From NCBI GenBank assembly GCA_045627365.1, contig JAZQNN010000036.1, positions 1 through 64,000 of the forward strand: a stretch of 64,000 nucleotides of DNA, given 5' to 3'. Under the pieces are notes generated by a model, which was not told where the DNA came from, did no database searches, and worked only from the letters and a program-made list of their open reading frames with translations. The stretch is from RGIG5612 sp045627365. GTDB lineage: Bacteria > Bacillota > Clostridia > Lachnospirales > Lachnospiraceae. The translations under genes were made by a program, and so were the position numbers. This document shows, piece by piece, positions 7,236 through 16,407 of the stretch. The number at the start of each line of letters is the position of its first letter. The stretch's first letter is position 1.

Positions 7236-8848
7236 TTATATTCTTTTATGAGTTCGATATCATAATACTCATCGAAACCAAGCAGTCCGGAACCTTCACC
7301 GTAATGGACCGCCCAGAGTATGTCTTCGTAAAATCCAGGCCACTCATAGTCAAGATGATACTCTCCGGCAAGGGTCATATCGGACTCTCTGTTGTAAACG
7401 GAATATCCGATAACCAGGCCTGAACGTGAGATGCCCAGATATTTCCATGTGCCTTCATAAACAGCCATGAACGGCTGGCTCTTATGTGTCTTAGTGACAG
7501 TGATCTCATGGTTCGGTTTAAGCGATATCCGGTAGTCGTAATCACTTTCTTCCATATAATCTACAACGACCCAATCGAATATGTCGCCTTCGATCTGATC
7601 GCTCATCGAGCTGTAAAGCTGCATATCAGATATTGCGTCGTAGAGGTCAACTTTGCCCTGGTCGCATATCGCATAGACTGTCGGGCCCTTGAACATTGCC
7701 TGCTGACTGGTCGTATCTATCTCGAAGGATCTTACTCCGGTAACTCCCGGAACCGGTCCGCCGATACAGAAAAATCCTGCCTCAGCGCATCCTGTTATAT
7801 CGATCCATTCAACTCTTCCCTGATCTGTCAGCAGCAAAATATACGGCGTATCAAATCCGCCAAGCGCCGGCATCAGTATCTCCTTATATGTAGTAAATTC
7901 ACCGACTGCGTAATAAGCGCAATTCAGGTCGATCTGGAACCGGTCGCAGTTCATATACTGTCCCGGCTTAGGATCAGAAAACTGGATGTACACGCCGTCT
8001 GCTTCGATGTATGCCTCAACATTTTCATATGTCGCGTTATCGACTTCCGGATGATTCTCCATCAGATCCCAGTCGATCCTGACTTTCTCTGTTCTCAGCA
8101 TATTGCCTGCGCTTGAAGCCATCGACACGATTCCGTAGATCTCGCCGTCATCCAGGTACAGAGCGTTGTATCCGGGGTAAGCAGCCATATTTATCGTCCA
8201 CTCACGCATCTGCGGGGTCTGATACATGCAGGTGTACTCATTTGTATTCTCATCACTATTGTCGTAAGCGACCGCAACTGATTTTTGGAAAACCTCATAG
8301 AGTTCATCTTCCGTGTGATCTGTATAATTCATGAGGTCATAGTCATCGACCATGACACCCAGATCAAAATCGAAATTATAGATTTCATATTCCAGCGGAT
8401 CGAAAAGTCCTATCTGGTAATAGAGTACTATACTCGCCAGATTGCCTGTCCAGTAAACATTATATCCTACCTCACTCGGTCCGATGGACTCTATGTCATT
8501 ATCTGCAAGGCCCTCCCGGATAACTTCGACCGCTTCGCGCACTTCACTGTTGAAGTTCTCTGCATCTTCTGAGTCACAGTTGATCACAGGGAGTTTATAG
8601 CTATAGTTCACCGGTATGTACTCGTCCGCAATCGTTCCTGAAACATCAATAAGGTCCGTGATCCATCCTGACCTGTCAACTTCAGGCTCTGTCTCCTTTG
8701 TCTCCTTTGACTCTGTAGATATTGTCGCCGGCTTGTAAACATTACCTTCTTCTGTATTCTTATTTCCCGGTTCTATATTGATCTCACATGCTGTCAGCAT
8801 CAGTACCAGGCTCAGTCCAAGAGCAAGCGCTGCAAATATTTTCTTCAT
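7232..8848 (-). CDS. Lipoprotein of unknown function
   Basis: 538-residue exported lipoprotein: positively charged start, hydrophobic core and lipobox LTAC (Cys21), then a T/K/E-rich spacer (about 35-60). The following roughly 470 residues are rich in Asp, Tyr and Glu and beta-prone, with a region (VINCDSEDAENFNSEVREAVEVIRE) reminiscent of DUF3298/DUF4163-type secreted proteins, but I do not firmly recognise it. AAGGAG precedes the ATG at 8848, and TATAAT at 8887-8892 is a possible -10. First gene of the operon with the ceramidase-like, tannase-like and PfkB proteins, so it could be a surface sensor or binding component. Confidence 0.75.
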   Translation of the reverse strand: MKKIFAALALGLSLVLMLTACEINIEPGNKNTEEGNVYKPATISTESKETKETEPEVDRSGWITDLIDVSGTIADEYIPVNYSYKLPVINCDSEDAENFNSEVREAVEVIREGLADNDIESIGPSEVGYNVYWTGNLASIVLYYQIGLFDPLEYEIYNFDFDLGVMVDDYDLMNYTDHTEDELYEVFQKSVAVAYDNSDENTNEYTCMYQTPQMREWTINMAAYPGYNALYLDDGEIYGIVSMASSAGNMLRTEKVRIDWDLMENHPEVDNATYENVEAYIEADGVYIQFSDPKPGQYMNCDRFQIDLNCAYYAVGEFTTYKEILMPALGGFDTPYILLLTDQGRVEWIDITGCAEAGFFCIGGPVPGVTGVRSFEIDTTSQQAMFKGPTVYAICDQGKVDLYDAISDMQLYSSMSDQIEGDIFDWVVVDYMEESDYDYRISLKPNHEITVTKTHKSQPFMAVYEGTWKYLGISRSGLVIGYSVYNRESDMTLAGEYHLDYEWPGFYEDILWAVHYGEGSGLLGFDEYYDIELIKEYK

Positions 8849-8932
8849 GGCATTCTCCTTTTGTGTGGAAACATTAAACCAAGTTTATTATACACATCTT
8901 TTGTCCTTCCCGCTACCTCTTGAAAATGCAAA

Positions 8933-8962
8933 AAACGCTGCATGCTTTCACATGCAGCGTTT
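8933..8962 (-). terminator. Terminator of the ribosomal superoperon
   Basis: Directly after rplQ, perfect 12-bp arms AAACGCTGCATG and CATGCAGCGTTT with a 6-nt loop are followed on the minus strand by a T-rich tract. A classic intrinsic terminator. Confidence 0.88.
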
Positions 8963-8983
8963 CGCTTTTAATCAAATCGTAGA

Positions 8984-9529
8984 TTAGATGATCTCGATGA
9001 GAACTTCCATTGCGCCGTCACCCTTGCGCTGGCCGATCTTAACGATTCTAGTGTAACCACCCTTGCCACCATTGCGGTTGATGCACTTCGGAGCGATCTC
9101 GTCAAATAACTTAGCAACGAGGTCAGCTTCCTTGGTATTTCTCTTCTTGCCTGCAGCTGTCTCAGGAACTTCCTTTACAGGATAAAGGACCTTAAGCATT
9201 TCTCTTCTGGCATGAAGACGGGATGGGGAATCCTTCTTGATCTTCTTCTCAACTGTATCAAATACAGTAACTTTCTTGCCGTCTACTACTTCCTTTACAC
9301 GTTTGCCGTCTTTGTCCTTGCGGGCAACCTTAGCCTGAACGGTAACCTCTTCGAAATTATCCTTCTCGTTTACTGCGAGAGTGATAAGATGCTCAGCGAT
9401 CCTGCGGATCTCTTTTGCCTTTGATTCGGTTGTAACGATCTTTCCGTTATATAATAAAGCGGTAACCTGGTTGCGGAGTAACGCCTTTCTCTGTGCAGAA
9501 GTCCTTGACAGTTTTCTGTATCCGGCCAT
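8984..9529 (-). CDS. rplQ: 50S ribosomal protein L17
   Basis: 181 residues; last gene of the ribosomal cluster. The core (YRKLSRTSAQRKALLRNQVTALL at the start, GGYTRIVKIGQRKGDGAMEVLIE at the end) is standard L17, which surrounds the peptide exit tunnel. It is about 55 residues longer than the roughly 120-127-residue E. coli and Bacillus forms, because of an internal lysine-rich insertion (about residues 58-110). ATG at 9529 is 9 nt after AGGAGG; an upstream TTG is too close to the ribosome binding site. Confidence 0.95.
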   Translation of the reverse strand: MAGYRKLSRTSAQRKALLRNQVTALLYNGKIVTTESKAKEIRRIAEHLITLAVNEKDNFEEVTVQAKVARKDKDGKRVKEVVDGKKVTVFDTVEKKIKKDSPSRLHARREMLKVLYPVKEVPETAAGKKRNTKEADLVAKLFDEIAPKCINRNGGKGGYTRIVKIGQRKGDGAMEVLIEII

Positions 9530-9548
9530 GGCCAATACCTCCTAAAAA

Positions 9549-10511
9549 TTATTCTTCATTTGAGCTCTTAAGCTCAAGTCCCAACTCCTTGAGTTTTGCG
9601 AATACTTCGTCCAGAGACTTACGTCCAAGGTTACGAACCTTCATCATTTCTTCAGGGGTCTTGCTAATTAATTCTTCTACGGTGTTAATGTTGGCTCTCT
9701 TCAAGCAGTTATATGAACGAACTGAAAGTTCAAGTTCATCGATGCTCAGCTCAAGAACCTTCTCCTTGTCATCGTCTTCCTTAACTACCATGACTTCAGC
9801 GGTCTTGGCATTCTCAGAAAGGTTGATGAACAGGTTCAGATGCTCGCTGAGTACCTTAGCTGCAAGGCTGATAGCCTCATCCGGAGCGAGAGATCCGTTG
9901 GTAAATACTTCAACGGTAAGCTTGTCGTAGTCAGTGATCTGACCAACACGTGTATTCTCAGTCTGGATATTAACACGCTCTACAGGTGTGTAGATCGCAT
10001 CGATTGGGATCGTGCCAACGGACTCATTGCCGGTAGCATTCCTGTCAGCGCTTACATAGCCTCTGCCCTTGGTAATGGTCAGTTCCATGTAAAGCTTGCT
10101 GTCCTGGCCACCGTCAAGTGTTGCGATAACCAGATCAGGGTTCATGATCTCGATGTCCTGATCAGCCTGAATATCACTTGCGTGAACCTGGCCTTCTCCG
10201 GAAAAATCGATATAAGCGGTCTTAGGCTCATCTGAGGTGCTGCTATTCTTGATTACAAGGTCTTTAATGTTCATTACGATCTCGGTAACGTCTTCTTTAA
10301 CGCCCGGAATCGTTGCGAACTCATGTAATACTCCTGAGATCTTTATCTGGCTTACTGCGCTGCCAGGCAAAGAAGAGAGCATTATTCTTCTTAAAGAGTT
10401 TCCAAGTGTGATACCGTATCCGCGCTCAAGCGGTTCCAGTGTGAACTTGCCATACTTGTGATCATCTGAAATTTCAACAACCTCAATATTAGGTTTTTCA
10501 AATTCGAACAT
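9549..10511 (-). CDS. rpoA: RNA polymerase alpha subunit
   Basis: 320 residues. N-terminal dimerisation and assembly domain (GNSLRRIMLSSLPG near 36-50), acidic linker, and C-terminal domain with the helix-hairpin-helix that contacts UP elements and activators (RSYNCLKRANINTVEELI, then MMKVRNLGRKSLDEV). Standard length and position, between rpsD and rplQ. AAGGAGGGCCC precedes ATG. Confidence 0.97.
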   Translation of the reverse strand: MFEFEKPNIEVVEISDDHKYGKFTLEPLERGYGITLGNSLRRIMLSSLPGSAVSQIKISGVLHEFATIPGVKEDVTEIVMNIKDLVIKNSSTSDEPKTAYIDFSGEGQVHASDIQADQDIEIMNPDLVIATLDGGQDSKLYMELTITKGRGYVSADRNATGNESVGTIPIDAIYTPVERVNIQTENTRVGQITDYDKLTVEVFTNGSLAPDEAISLAAKVLSEHLNLFINLSENAKTAEVMVVKEDDDKEKVLELSIDELELSVRSYNCLKRANINTVEELISKTPEEMMKVRNLGRKSLDEVFAKLKELGLELKSSNEE

Positions 10512-10552
10512 GGGCCCTCCTTATCTTTCCAAATAGCCTCAATAAGTGGCTT

Positions 10553-11152
10553 TTACTTAGAATACAACTCGACGATAAGCATCTCATCAACAGGGATGTC
10601 GATGTCTGATCTCTTCGGTAATTCGTTTACAGTAACCTTAAGGTTCTCAAGGTCTGCTGAAAGCCATCCAGGAACAAGTCTTCCCTCGGTAACTTCACGG
10701 ATAGCTGCGTATCTAGGTGAGCTTGCGCAACCTTCCTTAACTTCAATAACGTCTCCAGCCTTGATAAGGTATGAAGGGATATTGATGCACTTGCCGTTAA
10801 CGAGCAGCTGCTTGTGGTCAACGATCTGACGAGCCTCTGCACGGGTCCTTGCAAATCCTGCACGGAAAACGATATTGTCAAGTCTTCTCTCAAGAAGGAT
10901 CATAAGGTTTTCACCTGTCTGGCCCTTCATCTGCTTAGCTTTAAGATAATAGTTGTGGAAAGGCTTCTCAAGAACGCCATAGATGAACTTGGCCTTCTGC
11001 TTTTCTCTCAACTGAAGAGCATACTCACTCTTCTTGCCAGGGCGGCGGCCGTTAGCGGCGCCACGGTTGGACTTTTTGTCTATTCCTAAATAAATTGGAT
11101 CTAATCCAAGTGATCTGCAACGTTTAAGAACGGGTTCTCTATTAACTGCCAT
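10553..11152 (-). CDS. rpsD: 30S ribosomal protein S4
   Basis: 199 residues. Primary 16S rRNA binder with the S4 fold (about 88-150, ERRLDNIVFRAGFARTR). The N-terminal region lacks the paired CXXC zinc cysteines, so this is the zinc-free form. TAGGAGGTGCGAAAAA precedes the ATG; 18 nt after rpsK. Confidence 0.97.
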   Translation of the reverse strand: MAVNREPVLKRCRSLGLDPIYLGIDKKSNRGAANGRRPGKKSEYALQLREKQKAKFIYGVLEKPFHNYYLKAKQMKGQTGENLMILLERRLDNIVFRAGFARTRAEARQIVDHKQLLVNGKCINIPSYLIKAGDVIEVKEGCASSPRYAAIREVTEGRLVPGWLSADLENLKVTVNELPKRSDIDIPVDEMLIVELYSK

Positions 11153-11169
11153 TTTTTCGCACCTCCTAA

Positions 11170-11568
11170 TCAGACTCTTCTACGTTTCGGCGGACGGCAT
11201 CCGTTATGCGGTACCGGTGTCACGTCGCTGATACTTGTTACCTGAAGGCCATTAGCCTGAAGTGCGCGAATAGCTGCCTCTCTACCTGAGCCAGGGCCTT
11301 TGACATAAACATCAACGTATTTAAGTCCGTGTACTAAAGCTGCCTTTGTAGCAGTTTCAGCTGCCATCTGAGCTGCATAAGGTGTAGATTTCCTTGAACC
11401 TCTAAACCCAAGACCGCCTGCACTTGCCCATGAAAGAGCATTTCCCTCAGTGTCTGTCAATGTAACGATGGTGTTATTGAAAGATGACTGAATGTGGGCC
11501 TGTCCCCGTTCAACGTTTTTCTTAACGCGCTTTTTGGTTACTTTTTTTGTAACTTTCTTTGCTGCCAT
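11170..11568 (-). CDS. rpsK: 30S ribosomal protein S11
   Basis: 132 residues. Platform protein of the 30S subunit; conserved C-terminus TPVPHNGCRPPKRRRV and AHIQSSFNNTIVTLTD near the start. The N-terminus is a lysine-rich tail (KKVTKKVTKKRVKK). A 96-nt gap to rpsM is AT-rich with no recognised element. Confidence 0.97.
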   Translation of the reverse strand: MAAKKVTKKVTKKRVKKNVERGQAHIQSSFNNTIVTLTDTEGNALSWASAGGLGFRGSRKSTPYAAQMAAETATKAALVHGLKYVDVYVKGPGSGREAAIRALQANGLQVTSISDVTPVPHNGCRPPKRRRV

Positions 11569-11664
11569 TTTCTAAACTAACCTCCCTTATGGGTCCCCGT
11601 TTCGTATAATTTAATGATTCATCAAAAATATTACTATATACGGGTACTTTCTAATTGTTTCTAA

Positions 11665-12033
11665 TTACTTCTTCTTATTTGCTACTGTTCTCTTAGGTCC
11701 CTTGCGTGTTCTGGCATTATTCTTGGTATTCTGACCACGAACAGGCAGGCCCTTACGATGACGGATACCTCTGTAGCATCCAATCTCCTGAAGTCGCTTG
11801 ATATTCATTGCAACTTCTCTACGGAGTTCACCTTCAACAACGCACTTTTCCTCAACAACAGCGCTAAGCTGTCTTACTTCTTCGTCAGTAAGATCCTTAA
11901 CTCTGGTGTCCGGATTAACACCGGCTTCAGCAACAATCTTGCTTGCTGTTGTTCTGCCGATACCATAAATGTAAGTTAATCCAATCTCGATACGTTTGTC
12001 TTTTGGTAAATCAACACCGGAAATACGAGCCAT
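11665..12033 (-). CDS. rpsM: 30S ribosomal protein S13
   Basis: 122 residues. Head protein that bridges to the 50S subunit and contacts P-site tRNA; starts ARISGVDLPKDKRIEIGLTYIYGIG and ends in the basic tail RTRKGPKRTVANKKK. GGAGGTAATATAA precedes the ATG. Confidence 0.97.
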   Translation of the reverse strand: MARISGVDLPKDKRIEIGLTYIYGIGRTTASKIVAEAGVNPDTRVKDLTDEEVRQLSAVVEEKCVVEGELRREVAMNIKRLQEIGCYRGIRHRKGLPVRGQNTKNNARTRKGPKRTVANKKK

Positions 12034-12063
12034 TTATATTACCTCCATATATAGTATGGGTTA

Positions 12064-12177
12064 TTAACCCTGAACCTGCTTATGCTTTGGGTTCTCACAA
12101 ATGATTCTGATTTTACCTTTTCTCTTAATTACTTTACACTTTTCGCAAATAGGTTTTACTGATGCTCTAACCTTCAT
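12064..12177 (-). CDS. rpmJ: 50S ribosomal protein L36
   Basis: 37 residues, read directly from the sequence: starts MKVRASVKPICEKC and ends CENPKHKQVQG, followed by two consecutive stops. The zinc ligands Cys11, Cys14, Cys27 and His32 are all present, so it is the zinc-binding form. AGGAGC lies before the ATG. Located in its usual place between infA and rpsM. Confidence 0.95.
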   Translation of the reverse strand: MKVRASVKPICEKCKVIKRKGKIRIICENPKHKQVQG

Positions 12178-12249
12178 TTTAAAATGCTCCTTTCAAAAAT
12201 CGCGCAACGCCTATGATAACACAGGCTATCTACTTGTGCAAGGGAATTT

Positions 12250-12468
12250 TTATTTGTCTCTCCAGATGATCCTTCCCTTTGTAAGGTCATATGGGGACAT
12301 TTCCAACGTTACCTTATCACCCGGAAGGATTTTGATGTAGTTCATGCGGAGTTTGCCGCTTATGTGAGCCAGTACCACATGACCATTTTCAAGTTCAACC
12401 TGAAACATTGCATTCGGTAATTTTTCTACAACTTTGCCTTCGAGTTCAATTACATCTGCTTTGGACAT
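12250..12468 (-). CDS. infA: Translation initiation factor IF-1
   Basis: 72 residues, an OB-fold protein that binds the A-site during initiation. Conserved VIELEGKVVEKLPNAMFQVELENGH and GDKVTLEMSPYDLTKGRI; ends IIWRDK. AAGGAGGCATGG precedes the ATG, 12 nt after map. No KOW-domain protein lies between map and infA, as found in some clostridia. Confidence 0.96.
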   Translation of the reverse strand: MSKADVIELEGKVVEKLPNAMFQVELENGHVVLAHISGKLRMNYIKILPGDKVTLEMSPYDLTKGRIIWRDK

Positions 12469-12480
12469 CCATGCCTCCTT

Positions 12481-13233
12481 TTATAATGATAAGATCTCCG
12501 GCGCGCCATCTGTTATCAGGATCGTGTTTTCGTAATGAGCTGAGAGCGAGCCATCCTGTGTGGTACATCTCCATCCGTCATCTCCGAAAACTACATCTCC
12601 TCTGCCGATATTGATCATCGGCTCGATGGCAAGTGTCATTCCCGCACAAAGTCTGATTCCTTTTCTTTTTTGCGGAAAATTTGGAATTTGCGGTTCTTCA
12701 TGCATTTCCCGGCCAATTCCATGGCCTACCAGATCTGTCACAACTCCGTATCCTCTGTCCATGCAGTAGTTACCGATGGCTGCGGATATGTCGTACAAGT
12801 GACCTCCGGCTGTCGCATACTTTATGCCTTCGAAGAAGCTTTCCTCAGTTACCTTTATCAGTGCTGCCGCTTCTTCTGATATCTTTCCTACAGCGTGGGT
12901 CCTGGCTGCGTCGGATTGATATCCCCGGTGGATGAGTCCTATGTCAAGACTGACTATGTCACCTTCCCTGATTATCCTGTCTTTCTTCGGGATGCCGTGC
13001 ACTACCTCATCATTAATGGATACACACACCGATGCAGGGTATCCTTCATATCCCAGGAAAGAAGGAATAGATCCGGTCTTTCTTATATATTCCTCACCTA
13101 ATTTGTCAATGTCCAATGTTGAGATTCCGGGAGCTATCTGCTCGCCAAGCTTCAGATGAACTTCCGCTAAAAGCTTTCCAGCTTCCCGCATCAACTCGAT
13201 CTCTCTTTTGGACTTAATCGTTACGCCGGACAT
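12481..13233 (-). CDS. map: Type I methionine aminopeptidase
   Basis: 250 residues. Removes the initiator Met from nascent proteins. All five metal ligands are in place: Asp97, Asp108, His171, Glu204, Glu235. No N-terminal SH3-type zinc extension. The ribosome binding site (TTAGGAGC) lies within the last codons of adk, 3 nt apart, so the two are coupled. Confidence 0.96.
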   Translation of the reverse strand: MSGVTIKSKREIELMREAGKLLAEVHLKLGEQIAPGISTLDIDKLGEEYIRKTGSIPSFLGYEGYPASVCVSINDEVVHGIPKKDRIIREGDIVSLDIGLIHRGYQSDAARTHAVGKISEEAAALIKVTEESFFEGIKYATAGGHLYDISAAIGNYCMDRGYGVVTDLVGHGIGREMHEEPQIPNFPQKRKGIRLCAGMTLAIEPMINIGRGDVVFGDDGWRCTTQDGSLSAHYENTILITDGAPEILSL

Positions 13234-13236
13234 AAG

Positions 13237-13881
13237 TTATGCTCCTAAAACTTTAACGATTTCATCAAATACTTCTTCGGGTGAAACCGTTCCGTCAATG
13301 TCCCTTAACGAACCTTCGGCTTTGTAGTAGTCGATGAGCGGCTGTGTATTCTTGTGATATACATCCAGTCTCGTCTGTACCGTCTCTGCCTTGTCGTCGT
13401 CCCTTAAGATCAGCTCTCCTCCGCAGATATCGCAGATTCCTTCCTTCTTAGGCGGAACAGTAACTATGTGGTAAGTAGCTCCGCATGATAGACATGCTCG
13501 TCTACCGGCCATTCTTTCAATGATCTTCTCGTCAGGAACCTCAATGTCGATCGTGTGATCGATCTTTGTTCCCTTAGCTTCGAGTGCTTTGCTGAGCGCC
13601 TCGGCCTGCGGGATGGTACGTGGGAAACCATCGAGAACGAAGCCGTTTGCGGCATCTTCCCAGGTAAGTCTGTCCACAACCAGGTTAATGACAAGCTCAT
13701 CCGGAACCAGAAGCCCGGCATCCATGAAGGTCTTTGCCTTCCTGCCAAGCTCTGTTTCCGCTTTAATGTTAGCTCTGAAGATATCGCCTGTTGAAATATG
13801 CGGTATCGAATATTGTTCAGCTATCTTCTTGGCCTGGGTACCTTTGCCGGCGCCCGGGACACCTAACATGATGATTTTCAT
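13237..13881 (-). CDS. adk: Adenylate kinase
   Basis: 214 residues, cytoplasmic, 2 ADP to ATP plus AMP. P-loop GVPGAGKGT (7-15), the long LID form with four zinc cysteines (Cys130, Cys133, Cys150, Cys153). FPRTIPQAEAL around 86-96 is the AMP-binding segment. AGAGGATAAAAAA precedes the ATG; 12 nt after secY. Confidence 0.97.
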   Translation of the reverse strand: MKIIMLGVPGAGKGTQAKKIAEQYSIPHISTGDIFRANIKAETELGRKAKTFMDAGLLVPDELVINLVVDRLTWEDAANGFVLDGFPRTIPQAEALSKALEAKGTKIDHTIDIEVPDEKIIERMAGRRACLSCGATYHIVTVPPKKEGICDICGGELILRDDDKAETVQTRLDVYHKNTQPLIDYYKAEGSLRDIDGTVSPEEVFDEIVKVLGA

Positions 13882-13893
13882 TTTTTTATCCTC

Positions 13894-15213
13894 TTACTTT
13901 GCAAGGAATCCTGAATAATTCCTTACCAGCATCATTGATTCGATCTGCTGTGCGGTCTCAAGGATTACGCTTACCACGATTATGATAGACGTTCCCGCGA
14001 ATGAGAGCTGAGCATTGAATACTCCGGATACGATCATCGGAATGATACATACGATGATCAGTCCGACTGCTCCGATAAATACCAGGTATTTGAGGACTGT
14101 CTGGAAATATTCCTCAGTCGGCTTACCGGGTCTGATTCCCGGAACAAATCCGCCCTGCTTCTTGATGTTGTTGGCAACCTCTGCCGGATTGAACGTGATC
14201 TGTGTATAGAAATATGCAAAGAATATGATCAATACCAGGTAAAGCAAGATTCCGCAGGTGTACTTGAATGCGCCAGGCTTGAACCAATAACTTGAAATAA
14301 AATATCTTGTCCACTCGGCCGATCCGTTATTGGCAAATGATGCAATAACTGTCGGGAACTGATACAAGGAAGCAGCAAAGATGATCGGGATAACACCTGC
14401 GGTGTTGACCTTCAGCGGAATATGTGAAGCGCTTCCGCCATACTGCTTGCCGTTGCCGGCCATCTTCCTTGAATACTGAACATTGATTCTTCTTTCGCCG
14501 CCGTTAAGGTAGACGATAAATACGATAACAGCAATTACAAGAACAACGATGATAACAGCTGAAAGAACTGCCATACCAATGTTCTTTGCGCCCTTTACGA
14601 ACTGCTGGTACAGGCTTGAGAAGTCATTCGGCATCGTTGAAACGATGTTAATGAGAAGTACCATTGAAATACCGTTTCCGATACCCTTCTCTGTGATCTG
14701 CTCGCCCATCCACATAACCAGTGAAGCACCGGCTGTAAGAACGAGAATTCCGCAGATGATGGTCCAGGTGTATTTTGATCCGGTAATGTTACCGAAAACG
14801 CCCTGGTTACCAAAGCCTACACACATTGCCGTGCTCTCGATAAGAGCAAGAACAACTGTCATGTAACGGGTAATATTTGCTATCTTCTGACGTCCGGTCT
14901 CGCCTTCCTTCTGCATCTCTTCCAGTTTAGGGAATGCGATGGTAAGGAGCTGCATGATAATGGACGCTGTAATGTATACAGAGATATTCAGTGCAAATAT
15001 TGACATGCTGCTGAATGATGATCCTGTCAAAGCATCAAAGAAGCCGAAGCCTCCTTCAGCCAGTCCTCCGAGAACCTGCTTGATTACATTAGCATCGGTT
15101 CCCGGGAGCGGGATCTGACAACCTATTCTGACAATAATCAGCATAACAATCGTATAAAGCAACCTTTTACGGATTTCTTTAATTCTGAATGCATCAATTA
15201 TCGTTTTGAACAT
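13894..15213 (-). CDS. secY: Protein translocase subunit SecY
   Basis: 439 residues, about ten membrane helices; channel of the Sec pathway with SecE and SecG. Starts MFKTIIDAFRIKEIRKRLLYT and has the conserved GNGISMVLLINI and KKQGGFVPGIRPGKPT cytoplasmic loop. The ribosome binding site GAGGT is formed by the last codons of rplO, with the ATG one base after its stop. Confidence 0.97.
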   Translation of the reverse strand: MFKTIIDAFRIKEIRKRLLYTIVMLIIVRIGCQIPLPGTDANVIKQVLGGLAEGGFGFFDALTGSSFSSMSIFALNISVYITASIIMQLLTIAFPKLEEMQKEGETGRQKIANITRYMTVVLALIESTAMCVGFGNQGVFGNITGSKYTWTIICGILVLTAGASLVMWMGEQITEKGIGNGISMVLLINIVSTMPNDFSSLYQQFVKGAKNIGMAVLSAVIIVVLVIAVIVFIVYLNGGERRINVQYSRKMAGNGKQYGGSASHIPLKVNTAGVIPIIFAASLYQFPTVIASFANNGSAEWTRYFISSYWFKPGAFKYTCGILLYLVLIIFFAYFYTQITFNPAEVANNIKKQGGFVPGIRPGKPTEEYFQTVLKYLVFIGAVGLIIVCIIPMIVSGVFNAQLSFAGTSIIIVVSVILETAQQIESMMLVRNYSGFLAK

Positions 15214-15214
15214 A

Positions 15215-15658
15215 TTATTCTACCTCGCAAGTGCCTCCGGCTGCTTCGATCTTGGCCTTTGCACCCTCGCTGAATGCTGTAACTTTAACAGTGAACTTCT
15301 TGGTAACTTCGCCATTGCCAAGTACCTTAACGCCGTCAAGAGGATTCTTGATAAGTCCTACTTCCATAAGGCTTTCAATTGTGATCTCGGCACCGTCTTC
15401 GAATCTGCCGTTAATGTCGCCTACATTGATAGCTACGATGTCTTTAGTGTTAATGCATGTGAAGCCTCTCTTAGGGAGTCTTCTGTATAAAGGCATCTGA
15501 CCACCTTCAAAACCGATCCTTGGACGGCCTGAACGTGCCTTCTGTCCTTTGTGGCCCTTACCTGCTGTCTTTCCGTTTCCTGAACCGTGGCCACGGCCTC
15601 TACGGAAGTTGTTGCTCTGTTTGGAACCTTCTGCAGGTGATAAATTAGATAAATTCAT
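15215..15658 (-). CDS. rplO: 50S ribosomal protein L15
   Basis: 147 residues. N-terminal Gly/Arg-rich tail (FRRGRGHGSGNGKTAGKGHKGQ) that threads into 23S rRNA, then the L15/L18e fold. TAGGAGGGTTAAAGA precedes the ATG. Confidence 0.97.
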   Translation of the reverse strand: MNLSNLSPAEGSKQSNNFRRGRGHGSGNGKTAGKGHKGQKARSGRPRIGFEGGQMPLYRRLPKRGFTCINTKDIVAINVGDINGRFEDGAEITIESLMEVGLIKNPLDGVKVLGNGEVTKKFTVKVTAFSEGAKAKIEAAGGTCEVE

Positions 15659-15673
15659 TCTTTAACCCTCCTA

Positions 15674-15859
15674 TTAAGCTTCCTCAACCTGAACCAGATG
15701 TCTTACGTGCCAGATCATTCCTCTAACTGCCTCATTGTCAGGCAATGTGTTGGTCTGATGAAGTTTGTGAAGACCAAGTGCTTCAACTGTTGCTTTCTGC
15801 TTTGGAATAGCACCGATAGGAGACTTTACTAAAGTAACTTTGATCATTTTATCTGCCAT
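15674..15859 (-). CDS. rpmD: 50S ribosomal protein L30
   Basis: 61 residues (MADKMIKVTLVKSPIGAIPK). The ATG at 15859 is preceded by TAGGAGGAAAAGAAC; an upstream in-frame ATG would overlap rpsE and lacks a site. Short L30 of the bacterial type. Confidence 0.95.
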   Translation of the reverse strand: MADKMIKVTLVKSPIGAIPKQKATVEALGLHKLHQTNTLPDNEAVRGMIWHVRHLVQVEEA

Positions 15860-15875
15860 TGTTCTTTTCCTCCTA

Positions 15876-16394
15876 TTAACCAATGATTTCTTCAACGGTC
15901 TTGCCGCGAAGACGTGCTACTTCTTCAGGTGTCTTAAGCAGCTTGAGTCCTTCAAGGGTTGCAAGAACTACGTTCTTCTTGTTGTTGGAACCAAGTGACT
16001 TAGTACGGATGTTCTTGATGCCTGCAAGCTCAAGTACGTTACGTGCCGGGCCGCCGGCGATAACGCCAGTACCTTCAGGAGCTCTCTTCAGAAGAACTTC
16101 AGCTCCTCCGAAGTGTCCGATGATGTCATGAGGAATGCTCTCGGTTGCGTCCATAGGAACGGTTACGAGGTTCTTCATAGCGTCTTCTTTGCCCTTGCGG
16201 ATAGCTTCAGGGATTTCAACTGATTTGCCGATGCCGACGCCTACACGTCCCTTGCCGTTTCCGACTACAACCAAAGCTGAGAATCTGGAGTTACGTCCGC
16301 CTTTTACAACTTTTACTACACGCTTGATAGTTACGACCTTTTCTTCAAACTCAGGTGCCTGAACTTCATTGCGTTCTGCATTTCTGTCTGCCAT
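15876..16394 (-). CDS. rpsE: 30S ribosomal protein S5
   Basis: 172 residues. Double-stranded RNA-binding N-domain (VVKGGRNSRFSALVVVGNGKGRVGVG) and C-domain (GTGVIAGGPARNVLELAGI); involved in decoding accuracy at the mRNA entry tunnel. AGGAGGTAAGCT precedes the ATG. Confidence 0.97.
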   Translation of the reverse strand: MADRNAERNEVQAPEFEEKVVTIKRVVKVVKGGRNSRFSALVVVGNGKGRVGVGIGKSVEIPEAIRKGKEDAMKNLVTVPMDATESIPHDIIGHFGGAEVLLKRAPEGTGVIAGGPARNVLELAGIKNIRTKSLGSNNKKNVVLATLEGLKLLKTPEEVARLRGKTVEEIIG

Positions 16395-16407
16395 AGCTTA
16401 CCTCCTC

